From Dyella nitratireducens (GTDB lineage Bacteria; Pseudomonadota; Gammaproteobacteria; Xanthomonadales; Rhodanobacteraceae), in the NCBI RefSeq assembly GCF_014642835.1, contig NZ_BMJA01000001.1, positions 2,328,943 through 2,392,942 of the forward strand: a stretch of 64,000 bases of DNA, read 5' to 3'. The notes under the pieces were generated by a model that worked only from the letters and a program-made list of their open reading frames with translations, was not told the DNA's origin and searched no databases. Both the position numbers and the translations under genes were made by a program. Shown here in pieces: positions 45,034 through 52,843 of this stretch. How positions within the stretch are numbered: the stretch's first letter is position 1; each line of letters begins with the position of its first letter.

Positions 45034-46749
45034 TTATTGTCCGTATTGCGACATGAAGCCCGAACCGATCATGCTGCCCCAGCCCGTCACCAGGTCATAG
45101 CCCTTCACAGCCGAATAGCTGCCGGACTTGCCGCTGGTGATGTCATGGAACGTCGCCGCATAGATGGTGGGACTGTTTATGTTGTTGCTGTAGATGGTGG
45201 GCAGGAAGAAGCCCAGGTTCGAGGCGCTATGGCTGGCCAGTGACTCGTCCACCAGGGCGATATAGCCCGCCCACATCGGCGCCGCAAAGCTGGTGCCGCC
45301 GTACTCGTTATAAGTACAGCTGCCGTTGCCGCACGCCATGAAGGTGAAGTTGGCATTGGCCGACACATCCGGTCCGTTGCGGTATGTCTTCGAGCCCTTG
45401 TTGCTGGTGTTGATCGCGCCCGTCTGCCAGGAAGGAATGGCGATCTTGTCCGGCGAGATGCCGCCTCCGCTATCCACCCACGCTGTTTCGGATGCCCAGG
45501 GACCGGCCGCGCCGCTGGTGGTCAGGTCGGTGCCGCCGACACCAATCACATAGGCCGCATCCGCCGGCCATGCTTCATTGCGCGACGACCAGGTCGAGCT
45601 ATCACCCGATGCAGCGAAGAAGCTCTGGCCTTGAGCCGCCATCTTTTGCCAATAGGGATTGAGCGTCGACGGATCGGCCGGTGTCCAGCCCCACGAGCAA
45701 CCGATGGTTGCCGGCGGTGCATAGCCATCTGTCGTGACGGTCATGGCGCTGATGATGGCCGTATCGGTGGCACCGACATACATCAGCACATTGCTCAGAC
45801 CAGGCGCCATGCCTTGGGCTTGCGTCACGTCGAGCGTCTGCTCGATATCGGAGCAGCTACCGCTGCAGCCGGTCGAGGAGCCGTCCGTCGAGAGCACACG
45901 CAAGTTGTTGGGATTGGTCTGCCCTGCCGTCGAGTAGTAAAGCGACACGTCGGAGGTATTGATGCCGTAGAACTCCCATAGGCCGACGCTCTCCCCCGTG
46001 CCGGTCAGCGTGGCGCCGTGATAATAGGCCGCGCGCATATCGCTGCCCAAGAACGACGCACTGGGACCCGAGCCGGTGGTTGCATGGCTCACCACCGCGT
46101 CCGGACTGATGCCATGCGCCGCTGCATATTCGCTCTTCTTGACGTAAAGCGGATGCGGCAGTGAGTAATTGTCCAGGCCCGAAACATGCCACAGCGGAAT
46201 CGCCAGCGACGTGGTGGGCTCGCGATCCGGGCTGTAGAAAGTGCGATTCTCGGTGGGATGCCGATACGTGCGCATCTTCACGTTGAACGCCGATTCGACG
46301 GCTGAAACCGGACCGACCACCTGGATGTCCATGCGATCGCGGCTGCCGCCCGCCACCACCAATCCATGCTGCTTGAGATACGACACGACGGTGTCATAGT
46401 CGTTTTGGGTCGGACCGAAGCGTGCGGTGAATTCCGCCGGCGTGACGTAGTTGTGATAACTCAAGCTCATCGGATCGGTGACTTGCGCCACGAATGCATC
46501 CAGGCCCGCCTGATCGCGGACCGGAAGCACTACGTCGATGCTCATGAGCTTGCCGGCGGGAAGACTTCCCACTTGCTGTGCCGTATTGCTGGTCACCACA
46601 TCACGCACATGATGCGTGTACACCTGCCCGGCATTCGCCGCCGCACTTGCACCGAATGCCATCGCAATGGCCAGTGAAAGTGCGCAGGTTTTGCGTGTCG
46701 AAAACATTCTGCTTGTCTTGCGTGTTCCAATCGAATCTTGTCTGGTCAT
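45034..46749 (-). CDS. S53-family pepstatin-insensitive carboxyl protease (pro-kumamolisin type), copy 1
   Basis: 571 residues from ATG 46749, with GAGGAG upstream; five extra codons are possible. Export signal (about 20-45, ALSLAIAMAFGASAAANA), an activation propeptide (about 50-205) and a catalytic domain. Catalytic residues of the family are in place: Glu303 and Asp307 (DIEQTLDVTQAQGMAPG), Ser487 (GGTSFAAPMWAG) and the oxyanion Asp in ASGDSSTWS. S53 enzymes are acid endopeptidases, secreted as zymogens that self-activate at low pH. A similar copy is at 48048. A CRP-type site and the CCATTCGGCAC block lie upstream. Confidence 0.93.
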   Translation of the reverse strand: MTRQDSIGTRKTSRMFSTRKTCALSLAIAMAFGASAAANAGQVYTHHVRDVVTSNTAQQVGSLPAGKLMSIDVVLPVRDQAGLDAFVAQVTDPMSLSYHNYVTPAEFTARFGPTQNDYDTVVSYLKQHGLVVAGGSRDRMDIQVVGPVSAVESAFNVKMRTYRHPTENRTFYSPDREPTTSLAIPLWHVSGLDNYSLPHPLYVKKSEYAAAHGISPDAVVSHATTGSGPSASFLGSDMRAAYYHGATLTGTGESVGLWEFYGINTSDVSLYYSTAGQTNPNNLRVLSTDGSSTGCSGSCSDIEQTLDVTQAQGMAPGLSNVLMYVGATDTAIISAMTVTTDGYAPPATIGCSWGWTPADPSTLNPYWQKMAAQGQSFFAASGDSSTWSSRNEAWPADAAYVIGVGGTDLTTSGAAGPWASETAWVDSGGGISPDKIAIPSWQTGAINTSNKGSKTYRNGPDVSANANFTFMACGNGSCTYNEYGGTSFAAPMWAGYIALVDESLASHSASNLGFFLPTIYSNNINSPTIYAATFHDITSGKSGSYSAVKGYDLVTGWGSMIGSGFMSQYGQ

Positions 46750-46845
46750 GAACCTACTCCTCAAAGTTAAGTAGTCAGTGACATCGAAAGAAAGAATCGA
46801 GGAAAACTAGAAGACGTACTGTTCCCTGTACTCCCCTCCCCAGGG

Positions 46846-46856
46846 GTGCCGAATGG
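46846..46856 (-). promoter_or_regulatory. CCATTCGGCAC block upstream of S53 protease 1
   Basis: Minus strand CCATTCGGCAC preceded within 40 bp by AATTCCCCCC, about 97 bases before the ATG. Shared with 49847-49857 and 33851-33861. Confidence 0.5.
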
Positions 46857-46951
46857 CCGGCGGAGGGTAGGGGGGAATTTGTCGTTTTCGGGTGAATGAA
46901 GCGGCGTTCTTTACATATCTATACGCAGAGAGCGGCGATCTGACATGAATT

Positions 46952-46967
46952 TGTGCCCCAGATCACA
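46952..46967 (-). promoter_or_regulatory. CRP/Clp-type binding site candidate
   Basis: TGTGC-N6-TCACA matches the CRP consensus (TGTGA-N6-TCACA) at nine of ten positions; a TATAGA/TATGTA stretch lies just downstream on the minus strand. About 210 bp upstream of the protease ATG. Confidence 0.5.
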
Positions 46968-47313
46968 TAGTGCGCGGCCCGCGCCACGGTCGGGCACCTG
47001 TGCAGAGTCTTGCGAACCATTGATAACGGCTGCGCAAGATTCTGCAGGGTGGCCTAAAAAGACAAAAAATTAGAAGCCAAAATGACTTCTTTATCGATCT
47101 GCTTGAGCTGCTTGAGGTGATTTCGCCAGGCGCAGAAGCCTGATGCTCGATACGCCCGATGCCGCTCCGAGCAAATCGGCAAGCTATCGGAAATGAGTTT
47201 TCAGAGATCGCCAAAAGCGATATTCAAAGTCCGCATCACCGCCCACTGAGTTTCGAGAAACATCGCGGCATTTTTTGAAATGGATGCAGACGAGCACTAT
47301 GCCTGGTTGTGAT

Positions 47314-47348
47314 CTATAGTTGACATATTGATAACTATAGTTAACAAT
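47314..47348 (+). promoter_or_regulatory. Promoter/operator of the toxin-antitoxin pair
   Basis: Perfect -35 TTGACA (47320-47325) and about 17 bp to AACAAT (47343-47348). An inverted repeat CTATAGTT (47314-47321) with AACTATAG (47333-47340) overlaps the -35 region, so antitoxin binding would shut the operon off. Confidence 0.7.
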
Positions 47349-47354
47349 GCCGCC

Positions 47355-47651
47355 ATGATAGAAATCGTCAAGAGCGAGACATTCGACACTTGGCTGCAGA
47401 GTCTGAAGGATCGCCAAGCACGCGTACGGATTCAATCACGCATCGATCGCCTGGGGCTCGGCAATCCTGGTCAATATCGTAACCTGACACACGGCATCAG
47501 TGAGATGAAGATCGATTACGGCCCCGGCTATCGGGTGTATTACACGATGCGTGGCGCCTTGCTGGTCGTCCTGCTTTGCGGCGGTGACAAGAACAGCCAG
47601 CAGGCGGACATTGCCAACGCTATCCGCATCGCAAGCGCTTGGGAGAACTGA
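47355..47651 (+). CDS. Type II toxin, RelE/HigB-like addiction module killer
   Basis: 98 residues from ATG 47355 (frame could begin at 47328). Pattern of the HigB-like addiction module killer family: IEIVKSETFDTWLQSLKDRQARVRIQSRIDRLGLGNPG, then ISEMKIDYGPGYRVYYTMRGALLVVLLCGGDKNSQQADI. Expected to be a ribosome-dependent mRNA interferase. It is directly followed (1 bp) by its antitoxin, the toxin-first order typical of higBA. Autorepressed through the palindrome just upstream. Confidence 0.9.
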   Translation: MIEIVKSETFDTWLQSLKDRQARVRIQSRIDRLGLGNPGQYRNLTHGISEMKIDYGPGYRVYYTMRGALLVVLLCGGDKNSQQADIANAIRIASAWEN

Positions 47652-47652
47652 T

Positions 47653-47952
47653 ATGGCAACCAAGAGGGAAACGTTCAGCCGCTATGATTCGGCTGATTAC
47701 CTGAAAAGCGAAGAAGATATTGCCGCTTATCTGGAAGCATGTTCCGATGAAAACGATCCGGCCCTGATGGCGGTAGCGCTCGGTGCGGTGGCGCGTGCGC
47801 GCAACATGAGCCAACTGGCTCGCGACACGGGTCTCACTCGCGAGGGGCTCTACAAGGCGCTGTCAGCTGATGGCAATCCAAGCCTCGCAACGACAATGAA
47901 GGTTGCCAATGCGTTGGGCTACCAGCTTCGGTTAGTGCCTGCTGGCCGGTGA
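47653..47952 (+). CDS. HigA-like antitoxin
   Basis: 99 residues from ATG 47653, 1 bp after the toxin stop. The C-terminal half is an HTH of the putative-addiction-antidote type (ARNMSQLARDTGLTREGLYKALSADGNPSLATTMKVANALGYQLRLV). The acidic N-terminus (SADYLKSEEDIAAYLEACSDENDPAL) should wrap the toxin. It neutralises the toxin and represses the operon. Confidence 0.92.
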   Translation: MATKRETFSRYDSADYLKSEEDIAAYLEACSDENDPALMAVALGAVARARNMSQLARDTGLTREGLYKALSADGNPSLATTMKVANALGYQLRLVPAGR

Positions 47953-48001
47953 CCGTTACGTCACAACCGTCGAGTTCACCAAGAGAAGATGCCAAATTTC
48001 G

Positions 48002-48032
48002 GAGAGGTGAGGGCAGGTAACCCTCACCTCTC
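48002..48032. terminator. Convergent hairpin between antitoxin and S53 protease 2
   Basis: Perfect 12-bp stem (48002-48013 with 48021-48032) and 7-base loop. No long T-run on either strand, so bidirectional termination is likely but weakly supported. Confidence 0.55.
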
Positions 48033-48047
48033 GTCTATCGATTTGCC

Positions 48048-49775
48048 TTACGGCGAATTTGCCAACGTCGTAATGAGTCCAGCTTTCGGACTACCCCAGC
48101 CTGTCACCAGGTCATAGCCTTTCACCGCCGAATAGCTGCCCGAGGTGCCGCTGGTAATGTCGTGGAAGTCGGTGGTGTACGTGGTGGTCAGCTTGCCGCC
48201 GGACTCATTCTCCGGATAAACCGTCGCATTGAAACTGCCGACGCGCTTCTTGCCATCCGCCACGCGTTGCTGATTGATCAGCGCGACAAAACCGGCCCAC
48301 ATCGGCGCGGCGAAACTGGTGCCACCGTAGTTGTTGGCCGTGCAGGTGGTTTGATCAGCGCAGACGTAGAAGGTGAAGTTGGCATTGGCTGATACGTCGG
48401 GGCCGTTGCGATACTTCGTCGATCCCTTGTTGCTGGTATTGATCACGCCCGCAATCTTCTGCCACGAAGGAATGGCGATGCTGTCCGGCGAAATGCCGCC
48501 ACCGCCATCCACCCAGGCTGTTTCCGATTTCCACGGGCCGGCCGCCTTGGTGGTCGTGAGATCAGTGCCGCCGACCGAGATCACATAGGCATCATCGGCC
48601 GGCCATGCTTCATTGCTTGCGGACCAGGTTGAACTGTCGCCCGATGCGGCGAAGAACGTTTGACCTTGTGCAGCCATCTTCTCGAAGTACGGATCGAGCG
48701 TGGTGGGATCGGCCGGCGTCCAGCCCCACGAACAGCCGATGGTGGTCGGCAGTGGGCTGTGCGTGGTCATCTTGCTGATGATGGCGGTATCGGTGGAGCC
48801 GACGTACATCACCAGACTGGCCAGGCCTGGCGCCATGCCGAGTGCCTGCGTCATATCGAGCGTCTGCTCGGTGTCGTCGCAACCGGACGAGGCCACACAG
48901 GCAGTGCTGGTGCCGTCCGTCGACAGCAAGGTGACCGGCACTTTGTTCGTTTGCTTCACGTTCTTGTAGTACGTATTCAAATCGGCGAGGTCGGTGCCGT
49001 AGTACTCCAGCAAGCCAAGGTTCTGGCCTTTGCCGTTGAGCGCCGTACCGCCGTAATACGCCGCGCGCATATCGCTGCCGAGGAACGACGCCGAAGGACC
49101 TGAGCCCGTCGTGGCGTGCGATACCACCTGATCCGGGCTGATGCCGTGCGCTGCGGCGTAATCGCTTTTCTTCACGTACAGCGGCTTGGGAATGGAATAG
49201 TTGTCCAGGCCGGAGATATGCCACAGCGGGATCGCCAATGACGTGGTCGGCTCGCGATCCGGACTGTAGAACGTGCGGTTTTCCGTGGGATGCCTATAGG
49301 TACGCATCGTCACGTTGAACGCCGCTTCCACGGCGGAAACCGGGCCGATCACCTGGATATCCATGCCGTCGCGGCTGCCGCCGGTGACGGTAAAGCCGTA
49401 GCGCTGAAGATACTGCACCACCGTGTCGTAGTCGTTTTGCGTGGGACCGAATTGCGCGGTGAATTGCTGCGGCGTCAAATAATTTTGATAGTTCAGGCTG
49501 TTCGGATTGGTGACGTCAGCGACGAATGCATCAAGTCCCGCCTTGTCGCGCAAAGGCAACACCACATCCAGGCTCATCAGCTTGGCGGCAGGCAAGCTGC
49601 CAACTTGCTGTGCAAGATTGCTATGCACCGTCTCACGCACGTGATGCGTTTCAACGTCGCCGGCATGGGCAACCGCACTTGCGCCGAATGCGAGCGCGAT
49701 GGCCACTGAAAGGCCGCATGTTTTGCGCGCCAGGCCATTTGAAAAACGTGTTCCCGTCGAATCTGTGCTGGTCAT
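48048..49775 (-). CDS. S53-family carboxyl protease (pro-kumamolisin type), copy 2
   Basis: 575 residues with signal region (about 18-40), propeptide and S53 catalytic domain. Glu303 and Asp307 (TEQTLDMTQALGMAPG) and Ser487 (GGTSFAAPMWAG) fall at exactly the same residue numbers as in the first copy, and much of the sequence is shared (propeptide RTYRHPTENRTFYSPDREPT). The two genes are therefore recent or conserved duplicates with no frameshift. It differs near residues 255-300 and in a lengthened C-terminus (NQQRVADGKKRVGSF). Secreted acid protease with separate promoter, carrying the CCATTCGGCAC block. Confidence 0.93.
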   Translation of the reverse strand: MTSTDSTGTRFSNGLARKTCGLSVAIALAFGASAVAHAGDVETHHVRETVHSNLAQQVGSLPAAKLMSLDVVLPLRDKAGLDAFVADVTNPNSLNYQNYLTPQQFTAQFGPTQNDYDTVVQYLQRYGFTVTGGSRDGMDIQVIGPVSAVEAAFNVTMRTYRHPTENRTFYSPDREPTTSLAIPLWHISGLDNYSIPKPLYVKKSDYAAAHGISPDQVVSHATTGSGPSASFLGSDMRAAYYGGTALNGKGQNLGLLEYYGTDLADLNTYYKNVKQTNKVPVTLLSTDGTSTACVASSGCDDTEQTLDMTQALGMAPGLASLVMYVGSTDTAIISKMTTHSPLPTTIGCSWGWTPADPTTLDPYFEKMAAQGQTFFAASGDSSTWSASNEAWPADDAYVISVGGTDLTTTKAAGPWKSETAWVDGGGGISPDSIAIPSWQKIAGVINTSNKGSTKYRNGPDVSANANFTFYVCADQTTCTANNYGGTSFAAPMWAGFVALINQQRVADGKKRVGSFNATVYPENESGGKLTTTYTTDFHDITSGTSGSYSAVKGYDLVTGWGSPKAGLITTLANSP

Positions 49776-49846
49776 CGGAATCTACTCCCGTAGCAGTCAG
49801 TGACAGTGACGAATCGAGGAACAGCGATCGTGTTCCTCTCCCCAAC

Positions 49847-49857
49847 GTGCCGAATGG
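49847..49857 (-). promoter_or_regulatory. CCATTCGGCAC block upstream of S53 protease 2
   Basis: Same core and flanks as at 46846, 72 bases before the ATG, including AATTACCGCCCTACGCTC upstream of it on the minus strand. Confidence 0.5.
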
Positions 49858-50130
49858 CTGGGCGAGCGTAGGGCGGTAATTGTCGTTTTCAAGTGAAACG
49901 ATGGGTGGGTGATGCGTGTAAACGTTTTGCATTGCGGTGCACGACGAAAAAGGCTGCATGCAACGTTGGAGATCACCGTTTGCGCGAAAATGCGTCGACT
50001 CCATTTCGGAGCGAGTCGTCATTCCGGCGAAGGCCTATTGCTGTCCGGGGAAAATTCGTCGCGCTCCAGACAGGTATCTGCAACTCAACCGAAGCCTCCA
50101 TGTTTGCCAGCCCATTCGACGCTAGCGAGT

Positions 50131-50208
50131 CGTCGCCCCGGCGAACGCCGGGGCCCAGTGTCTTTGACGATCTGCAAGTCGCTGGGTCCCGGCTTTCGCC
50201 GGGACGAC
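50131..50208. repeat. Family A inverted repeat, variant copy 6
   Basis: GC-richer variant: CGTCGCCCCGGCGAACGCCG... and its near-complement. Detached half-arms (50018-50034 and 50270-50283) flank it and suggest nested or broken copies. Confidence 0.8.
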
Positions 50209-50299
50209 GAGCCTTTTAGCCAAGTCGCTAGAACAAGCAAAACTTTCCCCGGGCAGCAGTGGGTCTTCGCCAGAATGACGTCGAGACACGGCTAATGAT

Positions 50300-51370
50300 T
50301 CACGAAAAGCGCCGAAGCAGCGCCATGCCCGGCGCACAAGCCGATTCAAGGCGCGCCCGCTCCTCGTCGGGCAAGCTCACCCACTTCGGTGGATTCTTCC
50401 GTACACGCCCCGCCGCCTGTATAAGCCACGCAGGATTGTCGAGGCCAGGATCCATAAAGCGAACGATGCGCTGAAGTTCGGCATGCGGCGCTTCAAGCAT
50501 CGACTCGTAGCGCACATGCAGGACGCGTTCGGCGGGCAGCTTTTCCAGCAGGCTCAAGCCCACGGCGATCATCTCGGACCACGCACTGCCGATCGGCTCG
50601 ATCGGCAGTGCGAAGTTTTGAAATACCTCGACATCGAAGCTCTCGGGTACCAGCCCACGCCACTCTGGCGGCAGGTCTTCAGGCACTTCGTACGCCGGCG
50701 CGAGATAGGGAGCGGAACCGAACTTCCGCTTGAACATGGCGCTGATCATGCCCATCCGCATCAGCGGAAAACGGCTTGCCGAAACGGCGAACTCACGACC
50801 GTCGCGAAAAACATGGATGAACTTCGCATCCGGAAAGAAGTGTGACAAGGGATGGACCAGGCCGAGCGAAGCGCCCGAGCGCTCGCACCAGAATCGTCTG
50901 CCAAGCCGGGTGCATAGCCATTGAAAGACGCGCAGATATTGGCGATGGACCCGGTCTTGCGGCAATGACTGCACGAACATGCCCAGCTCGTCGTGCAACG
51001 CATCGGGATGGTCGGTGAGCGGTGGCAAGGTCATCGCCAGCAGCGGTGGAATGCCTGTATCCCGAAAACGCAGCGCGGAGGCGACGGGATAGCGAAACTC
51101 ATCGATAACCAGGCCGCGCTCCATCAGGCGAAGCCAGGCCGTATGGCGTGGACGCGGCTCGCTCAGCACCGACCAGAAAGTCGGACCGTCAACGGGATCT
51201 TTCTGGAAGCCAAGCGGATGCAGCGCGTTGAACAGCTCGGAGAGACTCAGAATATCCGGATGCAGCGACAGCAGATCAGACAACATCGTTGAGCCGGAGC
51301 GGCCCGTGCTGACGATGAAGAGAGGCGTTTGAGGCGATGCTGTCACGATCACTACTCGCAAGACGCCCAT
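50300..51370 (-). CDS. PAPS-dependent sulfotransferase family protein
   Basis: 356 residues from ATG 51370; the frame extends ten codons further, into a family C repeat, so I prefer the later start. 5'-phosphosulfate loop STGRSGSTMLSDLL near residue 18-31 and 3'-phosphate motif FRDGREFAVSASRF near 185-198, with a C-terminal SLPDEERARLESACAPGM segment. Cytoplasmic enzyme transferring sulfate from PAPS to an unknown acceptor, perhaps a polysaccharide or lipid. A hexapeptide acetyltransferase diverges 110 bp away, a pair that could act on the same surface polymer (inference). Confidence 0.85.
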   Translation of the reverse strand: MGVLRVVIVTASPQTPLFIVSTGRSGSTMLSDLLSLHPDILSLSELFNALHPLGFQKDPVDGPTFWSVLSEPRPRHTAWLRLMERGLVIDEFRYPVASALRFRDTGIPPLLAMTLPPLTDHPDALHDELGMFVQSLPQDRVHRQYLRVFQWLCTRLGRRFWCERSGASLGLVHPLSHFFPDAKFIHVFRDGREFAVSASRFPLMRMGMISAMFKRKFGSAPYLAPAYEVPEDLPPEWRGLVPESFDVEVFQNFALPIEPIGSAWSEMIAVGLSLLEKLPAERVLHVRYESMLEAPHAELQRIVRFMDPGLDNPAWLIQAAGRVRKNPPKWVSLPDEERARLESACAPGMALLRRFS

Positions 51371-51373
51371 CGC

Positions 51374-51438
51374 AGGCTGGGTTGGCGCAGCGTAACCCAA
51401 CGGATTCCAGGGGTGCCATATTTTTGGGTTACGCTGCC
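51374..51438. repeat. Family C inverted repeat, degraded copy 3
   Basis: CAGGCTGGGTTGGCGCAGCG... and TTGGGTTACGCTGCCTGCCTG; both halves are shortened. It lies between two divergent genes, so promoters must lie inside or beside it. Confidence 0.65.
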
Positions 51439-51482
51439 TGCCTGCCGGAATGCAGGCTCAACGTGGATAAAGGCAATGACAC

Positions 51483-52043
51483 ATGTCGAATGAGGATGGC
51501 GCCAGGATCATTCACAGGAGAACGCTGGAATCCGCGGCCATGGTGGCAAACGTCAAACGGGCGATGGCGATCACCGCCGCACTTAATCGTTTGACATTCA
51601 ACGATGCAGACGAAATCCGCGCCCTGTTCAGCGAACTCATCGGTAAAAAGGTAGACGAGAGCTTTTCGCTGATACCACCGTTCTATACGGCTGGCGGTGA
51701 TGAAATCCGCGTCGGACGCAATGTCTTCGTCAATCAGAACTGCACGTTCTATGACCTTGGCGGCCTCGACATCGGGGACGATGTGATGATCGGGCCGAAC
51801 GTGAGCATCATCACGGCCGGCCATCCGCTTGAACCGTCACGGCGCCACGCTCTTACCATCGGAAAACCCATCGTGATTGAGAGAAACGTCTGGATCGCGG
51901 CTGGCGCAACGATTATCGGTGGTGTGACGGTCGGCGAAAATTCGGTGGTGGCCGCGGGTTCGGTCGTCACCAAGGATGTTCCGCCGAATACCCTTGTCGG
52001 AGGAAATTCGGCGCGTGTTATTCGTTCGATTGGCGATGACTGA
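51483..52043 (+). CDS. Hexapeptide-repeat acyltransferase (maltose/galactoside acetyltransferase type)
   Basis: 186 residues. N-terminal helix pair (about 15-50), then left-handed beta-helix repeats: VFVNQNCTFYDLGGLDIGDDVMIGPNVSIITAGHPLEPSRR, IVIERNVWIAAGATIIGGVTVGENSVVAAGSVVTKDVPPNTLVGGNSARVIRSI. The GPNVSIITAGHP His is the catalytic base of this LacA/Maa family. Trimeric acetyl-CoA enzyme; acceptor sugar unknown. AAGG lies about ten bases upstream of the ATG. Confidence 0.92.
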   Translation: MSNEDGARIIHRRTLESAAMVANVKRAMAITAALNRLTFNDADEIRALFSELIGKKVDESFSLIPPFYTAGGDEIRVGRNVFVNQNCTFYDLGGLDIGDDVMIGPNVSIITAGHPLEPSRRHALTIGKPIVIERNVWIAAGATIIGGVTVGENSVVAAGSVVTKDVPPNTLVGGNSARVIRSIGDD

Positions 52044-52057
52044 AGGGTGCGAACGGT

Positions 52058-52130
52058 GTAGGTTGGGGTGCAAACCCCAACATCTGGTGCGTACTTGTAT
52101 CCCGACGTTGGGGTTTGCACCCCAACCTAC
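52058..52130. repeat. Family B inverted repeat, copy 5
   Basis: 24-bp arms 52058-52081 and 52107-52130. Its right end supplies the stop codon of the ppiC-like gene (TAG on the minus strand at 52127-52129). Confidence 0.92.
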
Positions 52131-52843
52131 TGTATGAGCGGCGATGTCGCAGCATCGAGCTCCACGCCTTGCACCTCGGCCTGACCGGCCAGCACACGCA
52201 CGTATTGGCTGAGCGCACGCGCTTCGGCATCGCCGTGCAAATCGTCGGCAACGCGATCGTGCACGTGCTCGAAAGGCAACGACTTGCCAGGAACGCGCTG
52301 GTCGACGGCGACGATGTGGAAACCGAAGCGTGTCTTGACGAGTTGCGGCAATACCCCAAGCGCCGTGCCTTCGAACAGCGCCTGTTCGAATTCCGGTACG
52401 GTGGCGCCGCGTTGCAATTGCCCCAGCTCGCCGCCGAGCTCGCCGGAAGGGCAATTCGAATGGCGGCGTGCGCGTTCGGCAAATAACGCCGGCTGCGCGC
52501 GCAGTTCCGTCAACATGGCTTCTGCCATGGCGCGCACGGCAGCAACCGGCGCGCCTTGGGTGATCTGAAAAAGAATATGCCTGGCAAAGACCAGTTCATC
52601 GCTTTGGTAGCGCTGGGCATGCTGTGCGTAATAGCGCCTGCATGCGGCTTCGTCGACATCGGGTATGCGCACTTCTTCGGCCAGTACGCGCTCGATCGCT
52701 TCGTTGACGGCAGCAGGTTCCGCTTCGTGATCCAGCCAGCCCAATGCCACCGCGCGCTGGCGCAACAATTCGTGCACGGCGGCCATTTGCGGTGTGGGCC
52801 AGTCCTGATCGGTCACGGCTACGCCATTGACGAGGATGGTCAT
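52127..52843 (-). CDS. PpiC-type peptidyl-prolyl isomerase in the nar operon
   Basis: 238 residues from ATG 52843, overlapping the narI stop by ATGA; the frame reads further upstream but inside narI. N-terminal helical part (about 1-100), then a parvulin domain (about 110-210): ELVFARHILFQITQG, NCPSGELGGELGQLQRGATVPEFEQALF, TRFGFHIVAVDQRVPG. No signal peptide, so cytoplasmic, like NifM-type proteins. Its position, last in narGHJI and translationally coupled, suggests a folding or assembly role for the nitrate reductase. The stop is in a family B repeat, so the original C-terminus may have been altered. Confidence 0.88.
   Translation of the reverse strand: MTILVNGVAVTDQDWPTPQMAAVHELLRQRAVALGWLDHEAEPAAVNEAIERVLAEEVRIPDVDEAACRRYYAQHAQRYQSDELVFARHILFQITQGAPVAAVRAMAEAMLTELRAQPALFAERARRHSNCPSGELGGELGQLQRGATVPEFEQALFEGTALGVLPQLVKTRFGFHIVAVDQRVPGKSLPFEHVHDRVADDLHGDAEARALSQYVRVLAGQAEVQGVELDAATSPLIQ

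Larger units (their letters stand above)
46750..47354. other. Divergent intergenic region, protease/toxin-antitoxin
   Basis: 605 bp. It holds the 46846-46856 block and CRP-like site (46952-46967) facing the protease, and the toxin-antitoxin promoter (47314-47348). Short frames within it (46963-47214 and 47184-47435) have no ribosome site or recognisable product. Confidence 0.6.
49776..50299. other. Intergenic region with protease promoter and repeats
   Basis: 524 bp. It contains the 49847-49857 block, a family A repeat (50131-50208) and isolated half-arms of that family near 50018 and 50270. Three overlapping open frames exist but follow the repeat, so none is called. Confidence 0.6.

Noticed and set aside
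46963-47435. Two short minus-strand frames between protease and toxin-antitoxin
   Set aside because: 83 codons each, overlapping, no ribosome site; they lie over the promoter region of the toxin-antitoxin operon.
23945-52130. CRISPR array reading of the family B repeats
   Set aside because: Copies are kilobases apart, inverted within themselves and without regular spacers; no cas gene is present.
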